Source: Nitrospirota bacterium (GTDB taxonomy: Bacteria > Nitrospirota > Nitrospiria > Nitrospirales > Nitrospiraceae). Taken from it: 64,000 bases of DNA. Below the pieces are notes generated by a model. It was not told where the DNA came from. It did no database searches and saw only the letters and a program-made list of their open reading frames with translations. This document shows, in pieces, positions 1-12,406 of this stretch; the stretch's first letter is position 1, and each line of letters starts with the position of its first letter. Position numbers and translations under genes: made by a program. The DNA lies in assembly GCA_040755395.1 (NCBI GenBank), contig JBFMAX010000002.1:248001-312000 (forward strand), written 5' to 3'.

Positions 1-2339
<2,339 letters not shown>

Positions 2340-2355
2340 GGCGCTTCCTAACGAG

Positions 2356-2389
2356 CAGCGAGTAGCCAACAGCCGGTGGCTATTCGCTG
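2356..2389. repeat. Intergenic hairpin between the M48 gene and carB
   Basis: An imperfect palindrome has arms CAGCGA/TCGCTG followed inward by TAGCC/GGCTA. It lies in the 72-base gap between the M48 stop and the carB start, inside a stretch built from short words such as AGCGA and TAGCC. Similar word content recurs at 14801 and 17648. It has no T-run and could be a processing or mRNA-stability element. Confidence 0.5.
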
Positions 2390-2411
2390 TGTGCTGCAAG
2401 CTGTTCGCTGC

Positions 2412-3386
2412 TTATCCGGTCTTCGGCATCGGTCCGATCGGTGGTTGATACGGTTCCCGGGGGTGAACCGGCTCAAGGCCCTCCGCCGGCCGGTAGTAAC
2501 GCATGGCTTCCGGGATCCAGGCCTCGATCTGGTTGATCCGGGTCACGTCTGAGGGGTGCGTGGACAGAAACTCCGGAATGGCCTGCTGGGAGCGAAAGCA
2601 CAGTTTGCCGATCATCTGCCGGGGGCAGCCGCTCATCCGCTCCCAGAACGCCACCGCCTCGCGCGGGTCGTATCCGGCTTGCGCCATCAGGCGGAGGCCG
2701 ATGTAATCGGCTTCCGATTCCTGCTTGCGATTGAACGGCAGCGACACTCCCACGCCGTAGGCGCCCATGGCGCCCATGGCGACGCTCGGATTGACGGCGC
2801 CGGTCGCGGCCCCGGCCAGGGCGCCGACCTGGGCGATCTGTTCGAGAATCCCGCGACTCATCCGTTCGGCGCCGTGCCGTTGCAGCGCATGGGCGACCTC
2901 GTGCCCCATCACGGTCGCGAGTCCCGCCTCGTTTTGCGTAATCTTCAGGATACCGGTGAACACGGCGACCTTGCCGCCCGGCAGCGCAAAGGCGTTGATC
3001 ACGCGATCGTCCTGGATGACCGCGAACTCCCAGTGATACTCGGGTTTGTTGGCGACCGCGGCGATCCGCTGGCCGACCCGGTGAACCATCTCGTTGATCT
3101 CGGGATTTTCGTTCAACCGGGTCTGGCGCAGCACTTCGCGGAAAGCGCTGACGCCCATCGCGATCTCTTTTTCCTCCGAGAGGAAGATGAGCTGGTCGCG
3201 CGCCGTGCCGGGCGCGCGAACGCATCCGACCAGATATGGTAGGATGCCCCCGGCGGCCACGATCCCCAGCACCGTCTGCGCGCCAAGGCGCAGCAGCTCC
3301 CGCCGGCCTACGGACACGGCTAACTCCACGTGTCTTCCCTCACGCATCTCCGGGTCCCGTTGCTCCGGGAATGTAACGGGTGCCAC
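2412..3386 (-). CDS. M48-family metallopeptidase, predicted lipoprotein
   Basis: This 324-aa protein is related to BepA/YfgC-type M48 peptidases. HEVAH at residues 162-166 supplies two zinc ligands and the catalytic Glu, and ESEAD at 223-227 supplies the third ligand. The N-terminus has a twin Arg (28-29), a hydrophobic stretch and a lipobox-like YLVGC (51-55), so an envelope lipoprotein is likely; Tat export is possible but unproven. The start used is GTG at 3386. An internal ATG at 3347 would shorten the protein by 13 residues and keep the signal. It lies 22 bases after sppA and probably shares its transcript. The family works in outer-membrane protein quality control; the exact substrate here is unknown. 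Confidence 0.9.
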   Translation of the reverse strand: MAPVTFPEQRDPEMREGRHVELAVSVGRRELLRLGAQTVLGIVAAGGILPYLVGCVRAPGTARDQLIFLSEEKEIAMGVSAFREVLRQTRLNENPEINEMVHRVGQRIAAVANKPEYHWEFAVIQDDRVINAFALPGGKVAVFTGILKITQNEAGLATVMGHEVAHALQRHGAERMSRGILEQIAQVGALAGAATGAVNPSVAMGAMGAYGVGVSLPFNRKQESEADYIGLRLMAQAGYDPREAVAFWERMSGCPRQMIGKLCFRSQQAIPEFLSTHPSDVTRINQIEAWIPEAMRYYRPAEGLEPVHPREPYQPPIGPMPKTG

Positions 3387-3408
3387 GCGTCACCCATCAC
3401 GCCCTGTG

Positions 3409-4377
3409 TTACGGCATCCATAGATACATGAATTGCGGCGTGCCCCCGCGCACCAGCGAGAGCAGGTCGAGGTTCGCCATCGCTGCGAGCCCGTCGCCCG
3501 CGCCGAACAGTCGCGAGTAAATGTTGTTCTGATATTCCCCCGGGCGCCGGTAGACCACGACCCGCGCGTCCGTCAGCCCGGCCCGCTTCTTCGCCGTCTC
3601 GATGGCTTGCTCCAGATAGCCGACGTCGTCCACCAGCCCGACGGCTTTGGCCTGCTCCCCGGAATAGATCCGCCCGTCGGCGAGTTTCTTGATCTGGTCC
3701 ATGGACAGATTGGGCCGGCCTTCCTGGACCACCGTCAGAAACCGCTGGTAGAAGGAATCGATGACCCCTTGGAAGATCGCGCGCTCTTCCGGCGTCATCG
3801 CGCGGAACGGCGACCCCATGTCCTTGCGCGGGCCGGACGTGACGGCGGTCGCTTCGACGCCCACTTTTTCGAGCAGGCCGCGCGCGTTGATGGTCAGCAT
3901 GATGACGCCGAGACTGCCGGTCACGGAGGACGGATGGGCGAGAATGGCGTCCGCGCTGGCCGCGATGTAATAGCCGCCGGAGGCGCCCACATCCAGAATC
4001 GACGCCACGATCGGGATTTTCCGGGAGGTCTTGAAGGCCTTCAATTCGTGATACAGGATGTCGGACGCGGTGACGGTTCCCCCGGGGCTGTTGATCCGGA
4101 TCACGACCGCTTTCACCTTGTCGTCCTTGGCGGCTTTCGTCAGCTCTTCCTTCAACGTCGCGACCAGGCTGGGGCGCGAGATGAAGCCGTCCTGTTCCTG
4201 GGAGCTGATGATGCCGGACAGATCGACCAGCAGGACTTTGGCATCGCCGGCGCCGCTCACCTGGACTTCTTCCAGGGGGCCGGGCGGAGGCGGCAGATTG
4301 ATCGTAATGCATCCGAACTGGAGCGGAACCGCGAGAAAGGCGACAAGACCGACGCAGGTACGGAGCCTGTTACGCAT
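3409..4377 (-). CDS. sppA: Signal peptide peptidase SppA, short S49 form
   Basis: This 322-aa protein has the single-domain length of Bacillus-type SppA rather than the roughly 600-aa E. coli form. Ser133 in GASGGYYIA and Lys185 in [10 protein letters not shown] are 52 residues apart, the same spacing as the B. subtilis Ser147/Lys199 dyad. The N-terminus is hydrophobic and ends in a lipobox-like LQFGC (19-23), so the enzyme is probably membrane-anchored and faces the periplasm. The family degrades cleaved signal peptides. The gene starts inside the end of carA (8-base overlap ATGCGTAA), which implies translational coupling to a pyrimidine gene. Confidence 0.93.
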   Translation of the reverse strand: MRNRLRTCVGLVAFLAVPLQFGCITINLPPPPGPLEEVQVSGAGDAKVLLVDLSGIISSQEQDGFISRPSLVATLKEELTKAAKDDKVKAVVIRINSPGGTVTASDILYHELKAFKTSRKIPIVASILDVGASGGYYIAASADAILAHPSSVTGSLGVIMLTINARGLLEKVGVEATAVTSGPRKDMGSPFRAMTPEERAIFQGVIDSFYQRFLTVVQEGRPNLSMDQIKKLADGRIYSGEQAKAVGLVDDVGYLEQAIETAKKRAGLTDARVVVYRRPGEYQNNIYSRLFGAGDGLAAMANLDLLSLVRGGTPQFMYLWMP

Positions 4378-5566
4378 GAGCGTTCTCCATCAGATGCACG
4401 AATTCTTCGAACAGATAGGCCGAATCATGAGGGCCAGGAGACGCCTCGGGATGATATTGCACGGAAAAGGCCGGCTGATCCAGACACACGAGTCCTTCGA
4501 TGGACCGGTCGTTCAGACTGAGATGCGTGATCGCCGCCCGCCCGCAGGTCGTCTCCACGATCGGCGGCTGAGCGGGAACGGGATCCGTGCCGTGCGGGAT
4601 CTGGACGGCGAAGTTGTGGTTCTGCGACGTGATCTCGACCTTTTTGGTTCGCAGGTCCATCACCGGGTGGTTGGCGCCGTGGTGTCCGAACTTCAGCTTG
4701 TAGGTGCGCAGGCCGAGGGCCAAGCCGAGAAGTTGGTGACCGAGGCAGATGCCGAACAGCGGGACCCGGCCGATCAGATGCCCGACCGCTTCGATCGCGT
4801 AGGGTACCCCTTCCGGATCGCCCGGACCGTTGGACAGCACGACACCGTCGGGCTTCATCGCCAGCACGGCCTGAGCCGGAGTCGAGGCCGGCACGACCGT
4901 CACGGCGCAGCCCACATCGACGAGCCGCCGCAAAATGTTCCGCTTGACCCCGAAATCATAGGCGACCACGCGCCACGGTCTGTTCCGCGGCACCGGGCTC
5001 CCGCTACCCGCAACCTGCCCGTTGCCGGCCGGGTTGGGCGCCCACGGGCCGGATCCCTCCGTCCAGTCATAGGGCTCGCGACAGGTCACTTCCGCGACCA
5101 GGTCTCGTCCGATAATACTCGGTGCGGTCCCGGCTTTTTCGACCGCCCGTCGAGGGTCCAAGTCCACGTGAGAGATCAGGCCCTGCTGCGAGCCATGCTC
5201 ACGGAGGTGCCGGGTCAGGGATCGGGTGTCGATCCCTTCGATCCCGACGATACACGCCTCGCGAAGATACTCGTGCAGCGTGGCCCGGCTTCGCCAGTTG
5301 CTCGCCAGCGTGCTGGCCTCATGGACGATAAAGCCCTCTCCCCAAACGCGCCGAGACTCCACATCCTCCGGCGCCACGCCGTAGTTCCCGATATGCGGGC
5401 AGGTCATGGTGATGATCTGGCCTTTGTACGAAGGATCGGTCAGGATCTCCTGATAGCCGGTCATGGCCGTGTTAAACACGACTTCCCCGACGGTTTCGCC
5501 CTCATAGCCCAAGGCGCGGCCCTCAAAGATGGTTCCGTCGGCCAATGCCAGCACGGCTTTCTTCAT
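4370..5566 (-). CDS. carA: Carbamoyl-phosphate synthase small subunit (glutaminase)
   Basis: This 398-aa class I glutamine amidotransferase feeds ammonia to CarB. The start at 5566 gives [16 protein letters not shown], the expected family N-terminus; the frame is open much further upstream but there it only shadows neighbouring genes. The nucleophile is Cys274 in GICLGHQ, with His372 and Glu374 in [12 protein letters not shown]. Residues 171-195 form a Gly/Pro-rich linker between the N-terminal and glutaminase domains, longer than usual. The start overlaps the stop of the DUF4149 gene (TGATG), and the end overlaps sppA. Confidence 0.97.
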   Translation of the reverse strand: MKKAVLALADGTIFEGRALGYEGETVGEVVFNTAMTGYQEILTDPSYKGQIITMTCPHIGNYGVAPEDVESRRVWGEGFIVHEASTLASNWRSRATLHEYLREACIVGIEGIDTRSLTRHLREHGSQQGLISHVDLDPRRAVEKAGTAPSIIGRDLVAEVTCREPYDWTEGSGPWAPNPAGNGQVAGSGSPVPRNRPWRVVAYDFGVKRNILRRLVDVGCAVTVVPASTPAQAVLAMKPDGVVLSNGPGDPEGVPYAIEAVGHLIGRVPLFGICLGHQLLGLALGLRTYKLKFGHHGANHPVMDLRTKKVEITSQNHNFAVQIPHGTDPVPAQPPIVETTCGRAAITHLSLNDRSIEGLVCLDQPAFSVQYHPEASPGPHDSAYLFEEFVHLMENAHA

Positions 5567-6093
5567 CACGCGTTCCCCTGCGGGCGGAGCCAGCTCCGCA
5601 CTTTCACGGTTATCAGCACGATCCCTAATCCCAGGTTTAACAGGTACAGGATGCGCACCGGCCAATGCAACCGGAAGAAGGCGGCAAACGCCGCCTTGCG
5701 CGCCTCTTCGCCTTGAGCCGCGAAGGCTTGCGCCTGTAAGGCCGCAGCCTTGGGATGCAGCCCGAACACGATCACGGCGGCGACCGACGCCATTGTGCCC
5801 AGCAGCACCCATTCGGCGCAGGTGGCGGAGAGAACGGGCACTCCCTGTCGCCCGATCCACGTCCGCCAGCCGGCTCCTACCATCAAGACCGCGATGGCGA
5901 CGAGCACCAGGCGATTATACCCTTCGAACGAGCGGGTCAAAAATAAACCGCCGACATCCTGCCCGCCGAAGGTATTGAAGACGGACGGAATCACCGCTGC
6001 GACCAGCACGACGAGGCCGCCCGTCCAGACACCCAATGCCGTGAATTCCAGGGTCAGGCAGGCGACCAGGCTCCAGCGCAACCCACGGCTCAC
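5566..6093 (-). CDS. DUF4149-like four-helix membrane protein
   Basis: This is a predicted 175-aa integral membrane protein starting with GTG at 6093, where GTGA overlaps the pyrC stop by four bases. About four hydrophobic segments are visible, near residues 5-30, 50-70, 80-105 and 140-165. The motif [20 protein letters not shown] resembles DUF4149/TMEM205-like proteins, which have no assigned function. It ends in a one-base TGATG overlap with carA, so it is embedded in and coupled to the pyrimidine operon. The open frame continues upstream across pyrC, but that part is a shadow of pyrC. The family call rests on pattern only. Confidence 0.75.
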   Translation of the reverse strand: MSRGLRWSLVACLTLEFTALGVWTGGLVVLVAAVIPSVFNTFGGQDVGGLFLTRSFEGYNRLVLVAIAVLMVGAGWRTWIGRQGVPVLSATCAEWVLLGTMASVAAVIVFGLHPKAAALQAQAFAAQGEEARKAAFAAFFRLHWPVRILYLLNLGLGIVLITVKVRSWLRPQGNA

Positions 6094-7385
6094 CGCGCCT
6101 CTGGCTCCACGGGCTTCAGTTCGTAGACCACGCGTCCGTTGACCAGCGTCGTGGTCACCCGGCCTTTCACCTTCCACCCGGCGAAGGGCGTGTTCCGGCT
6201 TTTCGAGCGGAAGCGGGTCGGATCGACTTCCCATTGGGCCTGCGGATCGACAAGGGTGACATCCGCATCGGCGCCCGGCGCCAACGTGCCTTTGGCCAGC
6301 CCGAACGCCTTGGCCGGCGCCACGGTCAACTTGGCGACGGCAGCGTCCAGCGTCAGCACGCCCTCCTCCACCAACGCCAACGTCAACGGCAGCGCGGTTT
6401 CGAGGCCGACGATTCCGAACGGCGCCTCCGCGAACTCCTGCTGCTTTTCCTGCGGCGCATGCGGCGCATGATCCGTGGCGATCACGTCGATGGTGCCGTC
6501 CCGCAGGCCCTCTTTGACGGCCTGCACGTCCCGCCAGGTCCGCAGCGGAGGATTCATCTTCGCATGGGTGTTGTAGCCGCGGCAGACTTCTTCCGTCAGC
6601 GAAAAGTGATGTGGGCAGGCTTCCGCGGTCACCCGGATCCCGCGTGCCTTCGCCTCGCGGACCATGCCCACCGACCCCTCCGTGCTGATGTGTGCCAGAT
6701 GCAGCCGCGCCCCGGTCAACTCCGCGAGAGCCAGGTTGCGGGCGACCATGATGTCCTCCGCTGCTGCGGGAATGCCGGGCAGGCCCAACTCCGTGGACAC
6801 GAGGCCTTCGTTCATGCAGCCGCCTTCCGCAAGGTGTAGGTCTTCGCAATGGTCCACCACCGGCAGATCGAACGCCAGCGCGTATTCCATCGCCCGGCGC
6901 ATGATCAGGCTGTTCATGACCGGCCGACCGTCGTCGGAGATGGCCACGCAGCCGGCCCGCCGCAAATCGCCGATCTCCGCCAATTCTGTTCCTTCGGACC
7001 CTTTGGTGATCGCGCCGATCGGGAACACCTGCGCATTCCCCGCCGCCTGCGCCCGCTCCAGGATGAATTCCGTGATCGACTGGTTGTCGTTGACCGGATC
7101 GGTGTTGGGCATGCAGCACACGGACGTGAAGCCGCCAGCGACGGCCGCGGCCGTTCCGGTTTCGATCGTTTCCTTATATTCGAACCCCGGTTCCCGCAGA
7201 TGGACGTGGAGATCCACAAACCCCGGCAGGACCAAGCGGCCCGTCGCGTCGAGGACCGTCGCGGACCGCGGAGCGGAGAGGTGTCGCCCGACGGCGGCGA
7301 TTTTCCCCTCTTCGATCAGGATGTCCGCCACGCCGTTCACCCGTCCCGGATCGATGACGTGCCCGTTTTTGATCAGAATCGTCAC
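6090..7385 (-). CDS. pyrC: Dihydroorotase, class I
   Basis: This 431-aa zinc amidohydrolase cyclises N-carbamoyl-aspartate to dihydroorotate, the third step of UMP synthesis. The metal-site motif DLHVHLREPG lies at 59-68, with the metal-binding Asp region ISDDGRP near 149-154, HCED at 179-182, HIS at 232-234 and ATDHAPH at 303-309. Length and motifs fit the class I enzymes that often associate with aspartate transcarbamoylase. It starts at ATG 7385 and ends in a four-base overlap with the DUF4149 gene. A 125-base gap carrying a long inverted repeat separates it from pyrB upstream. Confidence 0.97.
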   Translation of the reverse strand: MTILIKNGHVIDPGRVNGVADILIEEGKIAAVGRHLSAPRSATVLDATGRLVLPGFVDLHVHLREPGFEYKETIETGTAAAVAGGFTSVCCMPNTDPVNDNQSITEFILERAQAAGNAQVFPIGAITKGSEGTELAEIGDLRRAGCVAISDDGRPVMNSLIMRRAMEYALAFDLPVVDHCEDLHLAEGGCMNEGLVSTELGLPGIPAAAEDIMVARNLALAELTGARLHLAHISTEGSVGMVREAKARGIRVTAEACPHHFSLTEEVCRGYNTHAKMNPPLRTWRDVQAVKEGLRDGTIDVIATDHAPHAPQEKQQEFAEAPFGIVGLETALPLTLALVEEGVLTLDAAVAKLTVAPAKAFGLAKGTLAPGADADVTLVDPQAQWEVDPTRFRSKSRNTPFAGWKVKGRVTTTLVNGRVVYELKPVEPEAR

Positions 7386-7419
7386 GCTTCACTCGCGCTG
7401 CTGAAAGATCTATCTAACG

Positions 7420-7500
7420 ATCTGTTGATCTGATGATCTGCTGAATTATGGGATTGAAATCATCCAATCGACAAATCAGCAGATCGTCAGATCAACAGAT
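7420..7500. repeat. 28-base inverted repeat between pyrB and pyrC
   Basis: Arms at 7420-7447 and 7473-7500 are complementary at 26 of 28 positions and flank a 25-base spacer. Each arm is itself built of ATCTG/GATCTG words. The arrangement would give a very long RNA stem between pyrB and pyrC. There is no following T-run, so a simple intrinsic terminator is not indicated. An mRNA processing site or a repeated chromosomal element are alternatives. Confidence 0.8.
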
Positions 7501-7510
7501 GACATCTTTT

Positions 7511-8431
7511 TCAGTTCGCTCCCGACATCAGATACAGGATGCCCATGCGCACGGCCACGCCGTTGGCGACCTGGTCCAGAATCACCGAGGACAGGCTGTC
7601 CGCGACCTCCGGCGCGATCTCCACGCCCCGATTGATCGGGCCCGGATGCATGACGATGGCGCCCGGCTCGGCCAACTTCACCCGTTCGGCCGTGAGCCCG
7701 TACAGGCGCGAGTATTCCCGGATCGTGGGAAACAGGGCCCGGCCCTGCCGTTCCAATTGCAGGCGAAGCATCATGATCACCTGCACGCCGCGCAAGGCCT
7801 CTTCCAGGTTGTAGTAGACGCGGGCGCCCATCCGGTCCACGGCGGGAGGAAGCATCGTCGGCGGGCCGACGACTCGGACCTCCGCGCCCAGCTTGGTCAA
7901 AGCATAGATGTTCGACCGCGCCACCCGGCTATGGGTCACGTCGCCGACGATCGCCACGCGCAGCCCCTTGAACGGCAGTTTTCGCTCGCGAATCGTGTAG
8001 AGGTCGAGCAGCGCCTGCGTCGGGTGTTCATGCCACCCGTCGCCGGCGTTGATGACGGAGGACTTGACGCTGCGCGCCAGGGTTTCCGCCGCGCCGGCGG
8101 CCTGGTGGCGCAGGACGATGATGTCCGCCTGCATCGCTTCGATGTTGCGCGCCGTGTCGAGCAGCGTCTCGCCTTTGACCACGCTGCTGGCGGAGGGCGA
8201 GAAATTGATCACATCCGCGCTGAGACGCTTCGCGGCCAACTCGAAGGAGGTGCGGGTCCTGGTGCTGGGCTCGAAAAACAGGTTCACGACGGTCTTGCCC
8301 CGGAGCGCCGGGACCTTTTTGATTTCCCGTCCGGTCACCTCTTTGAAGGAATCGGCCGTTTCCAGGATGAGCATGATCTCGTCGACGGACAACGTCGCGA
8401 GGCTGAGCAGGTCTTTGCGCTTGAGGCTCAC
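7511..8431 (-). CDS. pyrB: Aspartate carbamoyltransferase catalytic subunit
   Basis: This 306-aa enzyme forms carbamoyl-aspartate from carbamoyl phosphate and aspartate. The carbamoyl-phosphate loop STRTRTSFE is at 56-64, RHQAAGA starts at 108, and HPTQALLDL is at 136-144. The length equals that of standard catalytic chains, and no pyrI regulatory gene is seen nearby. It lies 12 bases downstream of pyrR and is therefore controlled by the same attenuator. The start [11 protein letters not shown] matches the family. Confidence 0.97.
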   Translation of the reverse strand: MSLKRKDLLSLATLSVDEIMLILETADSFKEVTGREIKKVPALRGKTVVNLFFEPSTRTRTSFELAAKRLSADVINFSPSASSVVKGETLLDTARNIEAMQADIIVLRHQAAGAAETLARSVKSSVINAGDGWHEHPTQALLDLYTIRERKLPFKGLRVAIVGDVTHSRVARSNIYALTKLGAEVRVVGPPTMLPPAVDRMGARVYYNLEEALRGVQVIMMLRLQLERQGRALFPTIREYSRLYGLTAERVKLAEPGAIVMHPGPINRGVEIAPEVADSLSSVILDQVANGVAVRMGILYLMSGAN

Positions 8432-8443
8432 GGCTCCCTCCGT

Positions 8444-9126
<683 letters not shown>

Positions 9127-9142
9127 CGTTAAAGGTGAGCGC

Positions 9143-9172
9143 ATCTTATCGGGTTCGGCCGGAGGCTGTCAA
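9143..9172 (-). promoter_or_regulatory. Sigma70-like promoter of the pyr operon
   Basis: On the minus strand TTGACA (9172-9167) and TAAGAT (9148-9143) are separated by 18 bases. The predicted transcript start near 9136 lies just before the PyrR-binding loop. The promoter begins right after the stop codon of the preceding 599-aa gene. Confidence 0.8.
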
Positions 9173-9180
9173 GGCCGGAG

Positions 9181-10980
9181 CTAGCCTTTTCTCGTCTGCA
9201 CCAGGGTCAAGCCCGGTTTGAGGCGAGCCTTCGGGAGAATGGTCCGGTGCATCCGGAACGTCGGCAGGGTTTCTACCGGTTCCTCCTGAAGCAGTTCAAG
9301 CGCATAGGCCCTCGCGAGATGACCCAATATCGGCGGCCCCGCCACGAATGCCAGCCCGCCGGGGGTGAGCGCGCCTGCAAGACCGCGGATCGCGTCGCGA
9401 AGCGCGTCGGGGTGGTCGAAGTCGGAAAAGGGCACCCAGTGATAGATCATGTCATACTGCTTGGAGTACGCCGCCTTGCGGCAGGCCTCCGCGGGGAAGA
9501 AAGCGACCCGTTTGACGGCTTCCCACTGCCGGCCGGCCGAAGCCGCGTGGTTCCACAGGAGCTGGGCGTGCTTCTGAGCCAGCGCCGGACGGCGGTACAG
9601 CACGGTATAGTTTCGCGCTCGGTCCGGCTTGATGCAGGCGCCGAGACCGGCGTCGAAGTTGTCGATCAAAACGGCGGCGGCGTGGGCGAGACGGGATGCG
9701 AGCGGCTGAGCGTCTTCGGCGAGGTCCTGCAGGAAATCGGCAACAAACGGCTGCGACGCCGCTTCGTCGATTTCCGTCTCGTCGTCCGGATAGAGCAACA
9801 CCGAGCCGAACGCCTCGGCGGCGGAAACCGTCGGCGGAGACCCCTGGAAGAGGTCCCTCCATCCCCAGGGTGCCGTCCCCACTCCTGGAGGCTGAGAGCA
9901 GTCGCGGATGGCTCCCCAGGCGGAATTGAGCGGGAACGTGGCCCGGCGCTCGCCGTCGCGCAGGACCAGCACCCCGTTCGACACCTCGGCGCTCCGGGCG
10001 TAGGGCGCGAGGCCGCGCGGCGGAGGCTTGACGTACGGGAGTCCCGTTGGATCGTCGGCGACCGTGACCTTTTGGATGGTCTCGCCTTTGATGGTGACGC
10101 AGAGCTGACGCGCGGAGTCGAAATAGCGCCGCGGCGGGTCCGGCGCCGGCAGCCATGCGACCTCATGTGATCGCGACGGGTTCATAAAAATCGGGAAGGG
10201 GTCTTGCCCGCCGGGCGCGGTCGGCGTAAAAAATCCGCTGAACAACCGGAACGCGGCCTCGGATGGATAGGTCGGAATCCCGCGGTAGCGGAGCGCCAGC
10301 GGATTCGGCCGGCCCTCATTCTGATCGTCGTACAGTCCGCGGATGAACTCGAACGCGGCGGATCCGGTTCCGGGCAGCAGGGATTGAAACAGTTCGACCA
10401 CGGGCAGAAAATCGATCCGGTCCCAGTGCATCGCGCCCATGCAGGACATGAACCGGGCCCGTTCGAAACCGCCGCCGTCCAGTACGTAGAAGGCGTCTTT
10501 TTTGTGCCGGATGGTCGCCAGGCCGCGCGTATCGATGACCAGGTCGTCGTCCCCGTAGAAAAAACGGACTTCCTCGAGCGGGACGCCCATCGCCTGCGCG
10601 GCCATCTGACGCAGATCGTCCGCTTTCAGTCGTTCCCAGCCCGGTTTGCGGGAGAGATCGAGGGTCGTGGCGTGCACGAGGCCGGCCGGCTTCAGGCCCA
10701 CCCATTGGCCCCAATCGAGTTGGAACCGCGCGCGGACGAGCCGCGCGTTGCCCGCCGACGTGATCTCCCACTCGCATTCATGCAGCGGGTTGCCGTCCGG
10801 ATCGGTTGCGAGAAACCGGCGTCCGGCTCGCTCGTAGAAGATCAGGTGCCCGCTCGGCCGCCGGCCGTAGCGCCCGCCGGCCGCGGCGAGATCCTGAACG
10901 TAGGGGAGATTCGCGGGAAAAGTGACGTTGCCGGGACGTGAAAGGGCGGCATGAACCACGGCGTCCACTGAACCCGTCAC
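9181..10980 (-). CDS. Unrecognised 599-aa protein with a methyltransferase-like C-terminal tail
   Basis: I do not recognise the family. The product looks soluble, with no signal peptide or membrane segment. The N-terminal 140 residues read like a beta-rich lipid- or steroid-independent binding module (HLIFYERAGRRFLATD, RFQLDWGQWVGLKPAGLVHA), and the middle part is rich in Pro and aromatics. The final 120 residues contain YDMIYHWVPFSDFDHPDAL and LTPGGLAFVAGPP, which resemble the late strands of a class I SAM methyltransferase. No clear GxGxG SAM loop is visible, so that part may be degenerate. The GTG start overlaps the proA stop by four bases (GTGA), so it is coupled to proline synthesis or merely cotranscribed. 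Confidence 0.75.
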   Translation of the reverse strand: MTGSVDAVVHAALSRPGNVTFPANLPYVQDLAAAGGRYGRRPSGHLIFYERAGRRFLATDPDGNPLHECEWEITSAGNARLVRARFQLDWGQWVGLKPAGLVHATTLDLSRKPGWERLKADDLRQMAAQAMGVPLEEVRFFYGDDDLVIDTRGLATIRHKKDAFYVLDGGGFERARFMSCMGAMHWDRIDFLPVVELFQSLLPGTGSAAFEFIRGLYDDQNEGRPNPLALRYRGIPTYPSEAAFRLFSGFFTPTAPGGQDPFPIFMNPSRSHEVAWLPAPDPPRRYFDSARQLCVTIKGETIQKVTVADDPTGLPYVKPPPRGLAPYARSAEVSNGVLVLRDGERRATFPLNSAWGAIRDCSQPPGVGTAPWGWRDLFQGSPPTVSAAEAFGSVLLYPDDETEIDEAASQPFVADFLQDLAEDAQPLASRLAHAAAVLIDNFDAGLGACIKPDRARNYTVLYRRPALAQKHAQLLWNHAASAGRQWEAVKRVAFFPAEACRKAAYSKQYDMIYHWVPFSDFDHPDALRDAIRGLAGALTPGGLAFVAGPPILGHLARAYALELLQEEPVETLPTFRMHRTILPKARLKPGLTLVQTRKG

Positions 10981-12275
10981 TCTCTGATCTGACCGCTTCC
11001 CAACACGATGAACTTAAAGCAGGTCAACTCTTCCAGCCCCATCGGGCCGCGCGCGTGAATGCGGGAGCTGCTGATGCCGATCTCCGCGCCGAGCCCGAAT
11101 TGGTAGCCGTCGTTGAGTCGCGTGGAGGCGTTGACCAAGACCGCGCCGGCATCGACCTCCCGGAGGAACCGCATCGCCCGGCTGTAATCGGTGGTGATGA
11201 TCGCTTCCGTGTGGCGCGAGCCGTACTTCGCGATATGGTCCATCGCCTCATCCATATTCTTCACGACTTTGACCGCCAGGATGAGATCGAGAAACTCTTT
11301 GCCGTAGTCGTCGTCTCCGGCCGGCGTGGCTTCCGGAACGAGCTGGCAGGTCTTGGGACAGCCCCGCACGTCCACCTTCGCGGCTTGGAGTTTGGGGATC
11401 AGGCCGGGCAACAGCGCCCGTGCGCTGGTTTGATGGACCAGGAGCGTCTCCATCGCATTGCAGGTGGACGGCCGCTGGACCTTGGCGTTGAAGCAGATCC
11501 GCTCGGCCAGAGCCAGATCGGCGTCCGCATCCACGTAAATGTGGCAGACTCCCTTGTCGTGCTTGATGACTGGGATCGTCGAGTGCTCGCGGACGGTCTG
11601 CATCAGCGACTCCCCGCCGCGCGGGATGATCAGGTCGATGTACCGGTCCTGTTTGAGCAGCGCCACCGCGATCTCCCGATCCGGCCGATCGACGAACGAA
11701 ACGGCGCCGGCCGGCACGCCTTCCTTCTCCGCCGCTTCGGCGAGAATCGCCGCGATCGCCGTGTTCGAGTGGATCGCTTCCGATCCTCCGCGGAGCACGC
11801 AGACGTTCCCGGACTTGAGGCAGAGCGCGGCGGAGTCGGCCGTGACGTTCGGACGGGCTTCGTAAATGATGCCGATGACTCCGATGGGGACGCGGACCCG
11901 TCCCACTTGCATCCCGTTGGGTCGCAGCCACATCTTGGGGACTTCGCCGAGGGGGTCCGGCAGCTTGACGATCTCGCGAATGCCGGCCGCCATCTCGGCG
12001 ATCCGTTCGGGCGTCAACCGGAGGCGATCGGCCATGGCCTTCCGCTCCGGCGCCGGGTCGAAGGCGTCGAGGTCCTTCTCATTGGCTGCCAGGATCTCCT
12101 CGGCCTTCATTTCCAGGGCTTCGGCCATGGCCGTCAGGGCTCGGTTCTTCGCGTCGGTCGACAAGGTCGCCAACCGCCCGGCCGCCGCCCTGGCCTTGTG
12201 GACCAATTCCGCGACATAGTCTTCCGGTGACTTCGGGGCGATCTCCTGATCGGTTGCGGCAGCCGGTGTTTCCAT
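10977..12275 (-). CDS. proA: Gamma-glutamyl phosphate reductase
   Basis: This 432-aa aldehyde-dehydrogenase-fold enzyme reduces gamma-glutamyl phosphate to glutamate semialdehyde with NADPH in proline synthesis. The catalytic Cys272 lies in VQRPSTCNAMETLLVH, and GVIGIIYEARPNVT (132-145) is the typical nucleotide-binding segment. An N-terminal extension of about 15 residues precedes the usual start. No proB is adjacent. The stop overlaps the start of the 599-aa gene. Confidence 0.96.
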   Translation of the reverse strand: METPAAATDQEIAPKSPEDYVAELVHKARAAAGRLATLSTDAKNRALTAMAEALEMKAEEILAANEKDLDAFDPAPERKAMADRLRLTPERIAEMAAGIREIVKLPDPLGEVPKMWLRPNGMQVGRVRVPIGVIGIIYEARPNVTADSAALCLKSGNVCVLRGGSEAIHSNTAIAAILAEAAEKEGVPAGAVSFVDRPDREIAVALLKQDRYIDLIIPRGGESLMQTVREHSTIPVIKHDKGVCHIYVDADADLALAERICFNAKVQRPSTCNAMETLLVHQTSARALLPGLIPKLQAAKVDVRGCPKTCQLVPEATPAGDDDYGKEFLDLILAVKVVKNMDEAMDHIAKYGSRHTEAIITTDYSRAMRFLREVDAGAVLVNASTRLNDGYQFGLGAEIGISSSRIHARGPMGLEELTCFKFIVLGSGQIRE

Positions 12276-12357
12276 TGTTCCTCCGGGACTCGAGAAGTCG
12301 GCTCATGCACGGTGATCGGCCGCTCAGTCTTCGGCTGATCGCGCGCAATGCGAAGGG

Positions 12358-12387
12358 AGAATACCCTCCCCTCTTGAACGCCGTCAA
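12358..12387 (-). promoter_or_regulatory. Possible promoter for proA, overlapping a hairpin
   Basis: On the minus strand TTGACG (12387-12382) and TATTCT (12363-12358) are 18 bases apart. The -35 box lies inside an 8-bp perfect inverted repeat, CTTGAACG/CGTTCAAG at 12373-12400. That repeat could be an operator or the end structure of the secretion operon upstream. This is pattern evidence only. Confidence 0.4.
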
Positions 12388-12406
12388 GGTTCCGTTCAAG
12401 GGTGCG

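Noticed and set aside
4058-5716. Plus-strand open frame of 552 codons
   Set aside because: Antisense to sppA and carA, both unmistakable. No RBS or domain pattern.
5566-7119. 517-codon minus-strand frame as one protein
   Set aside because: Only the last 175 codons form a credible membrane protein. The rest lies in an alternative frame inside pyrC.
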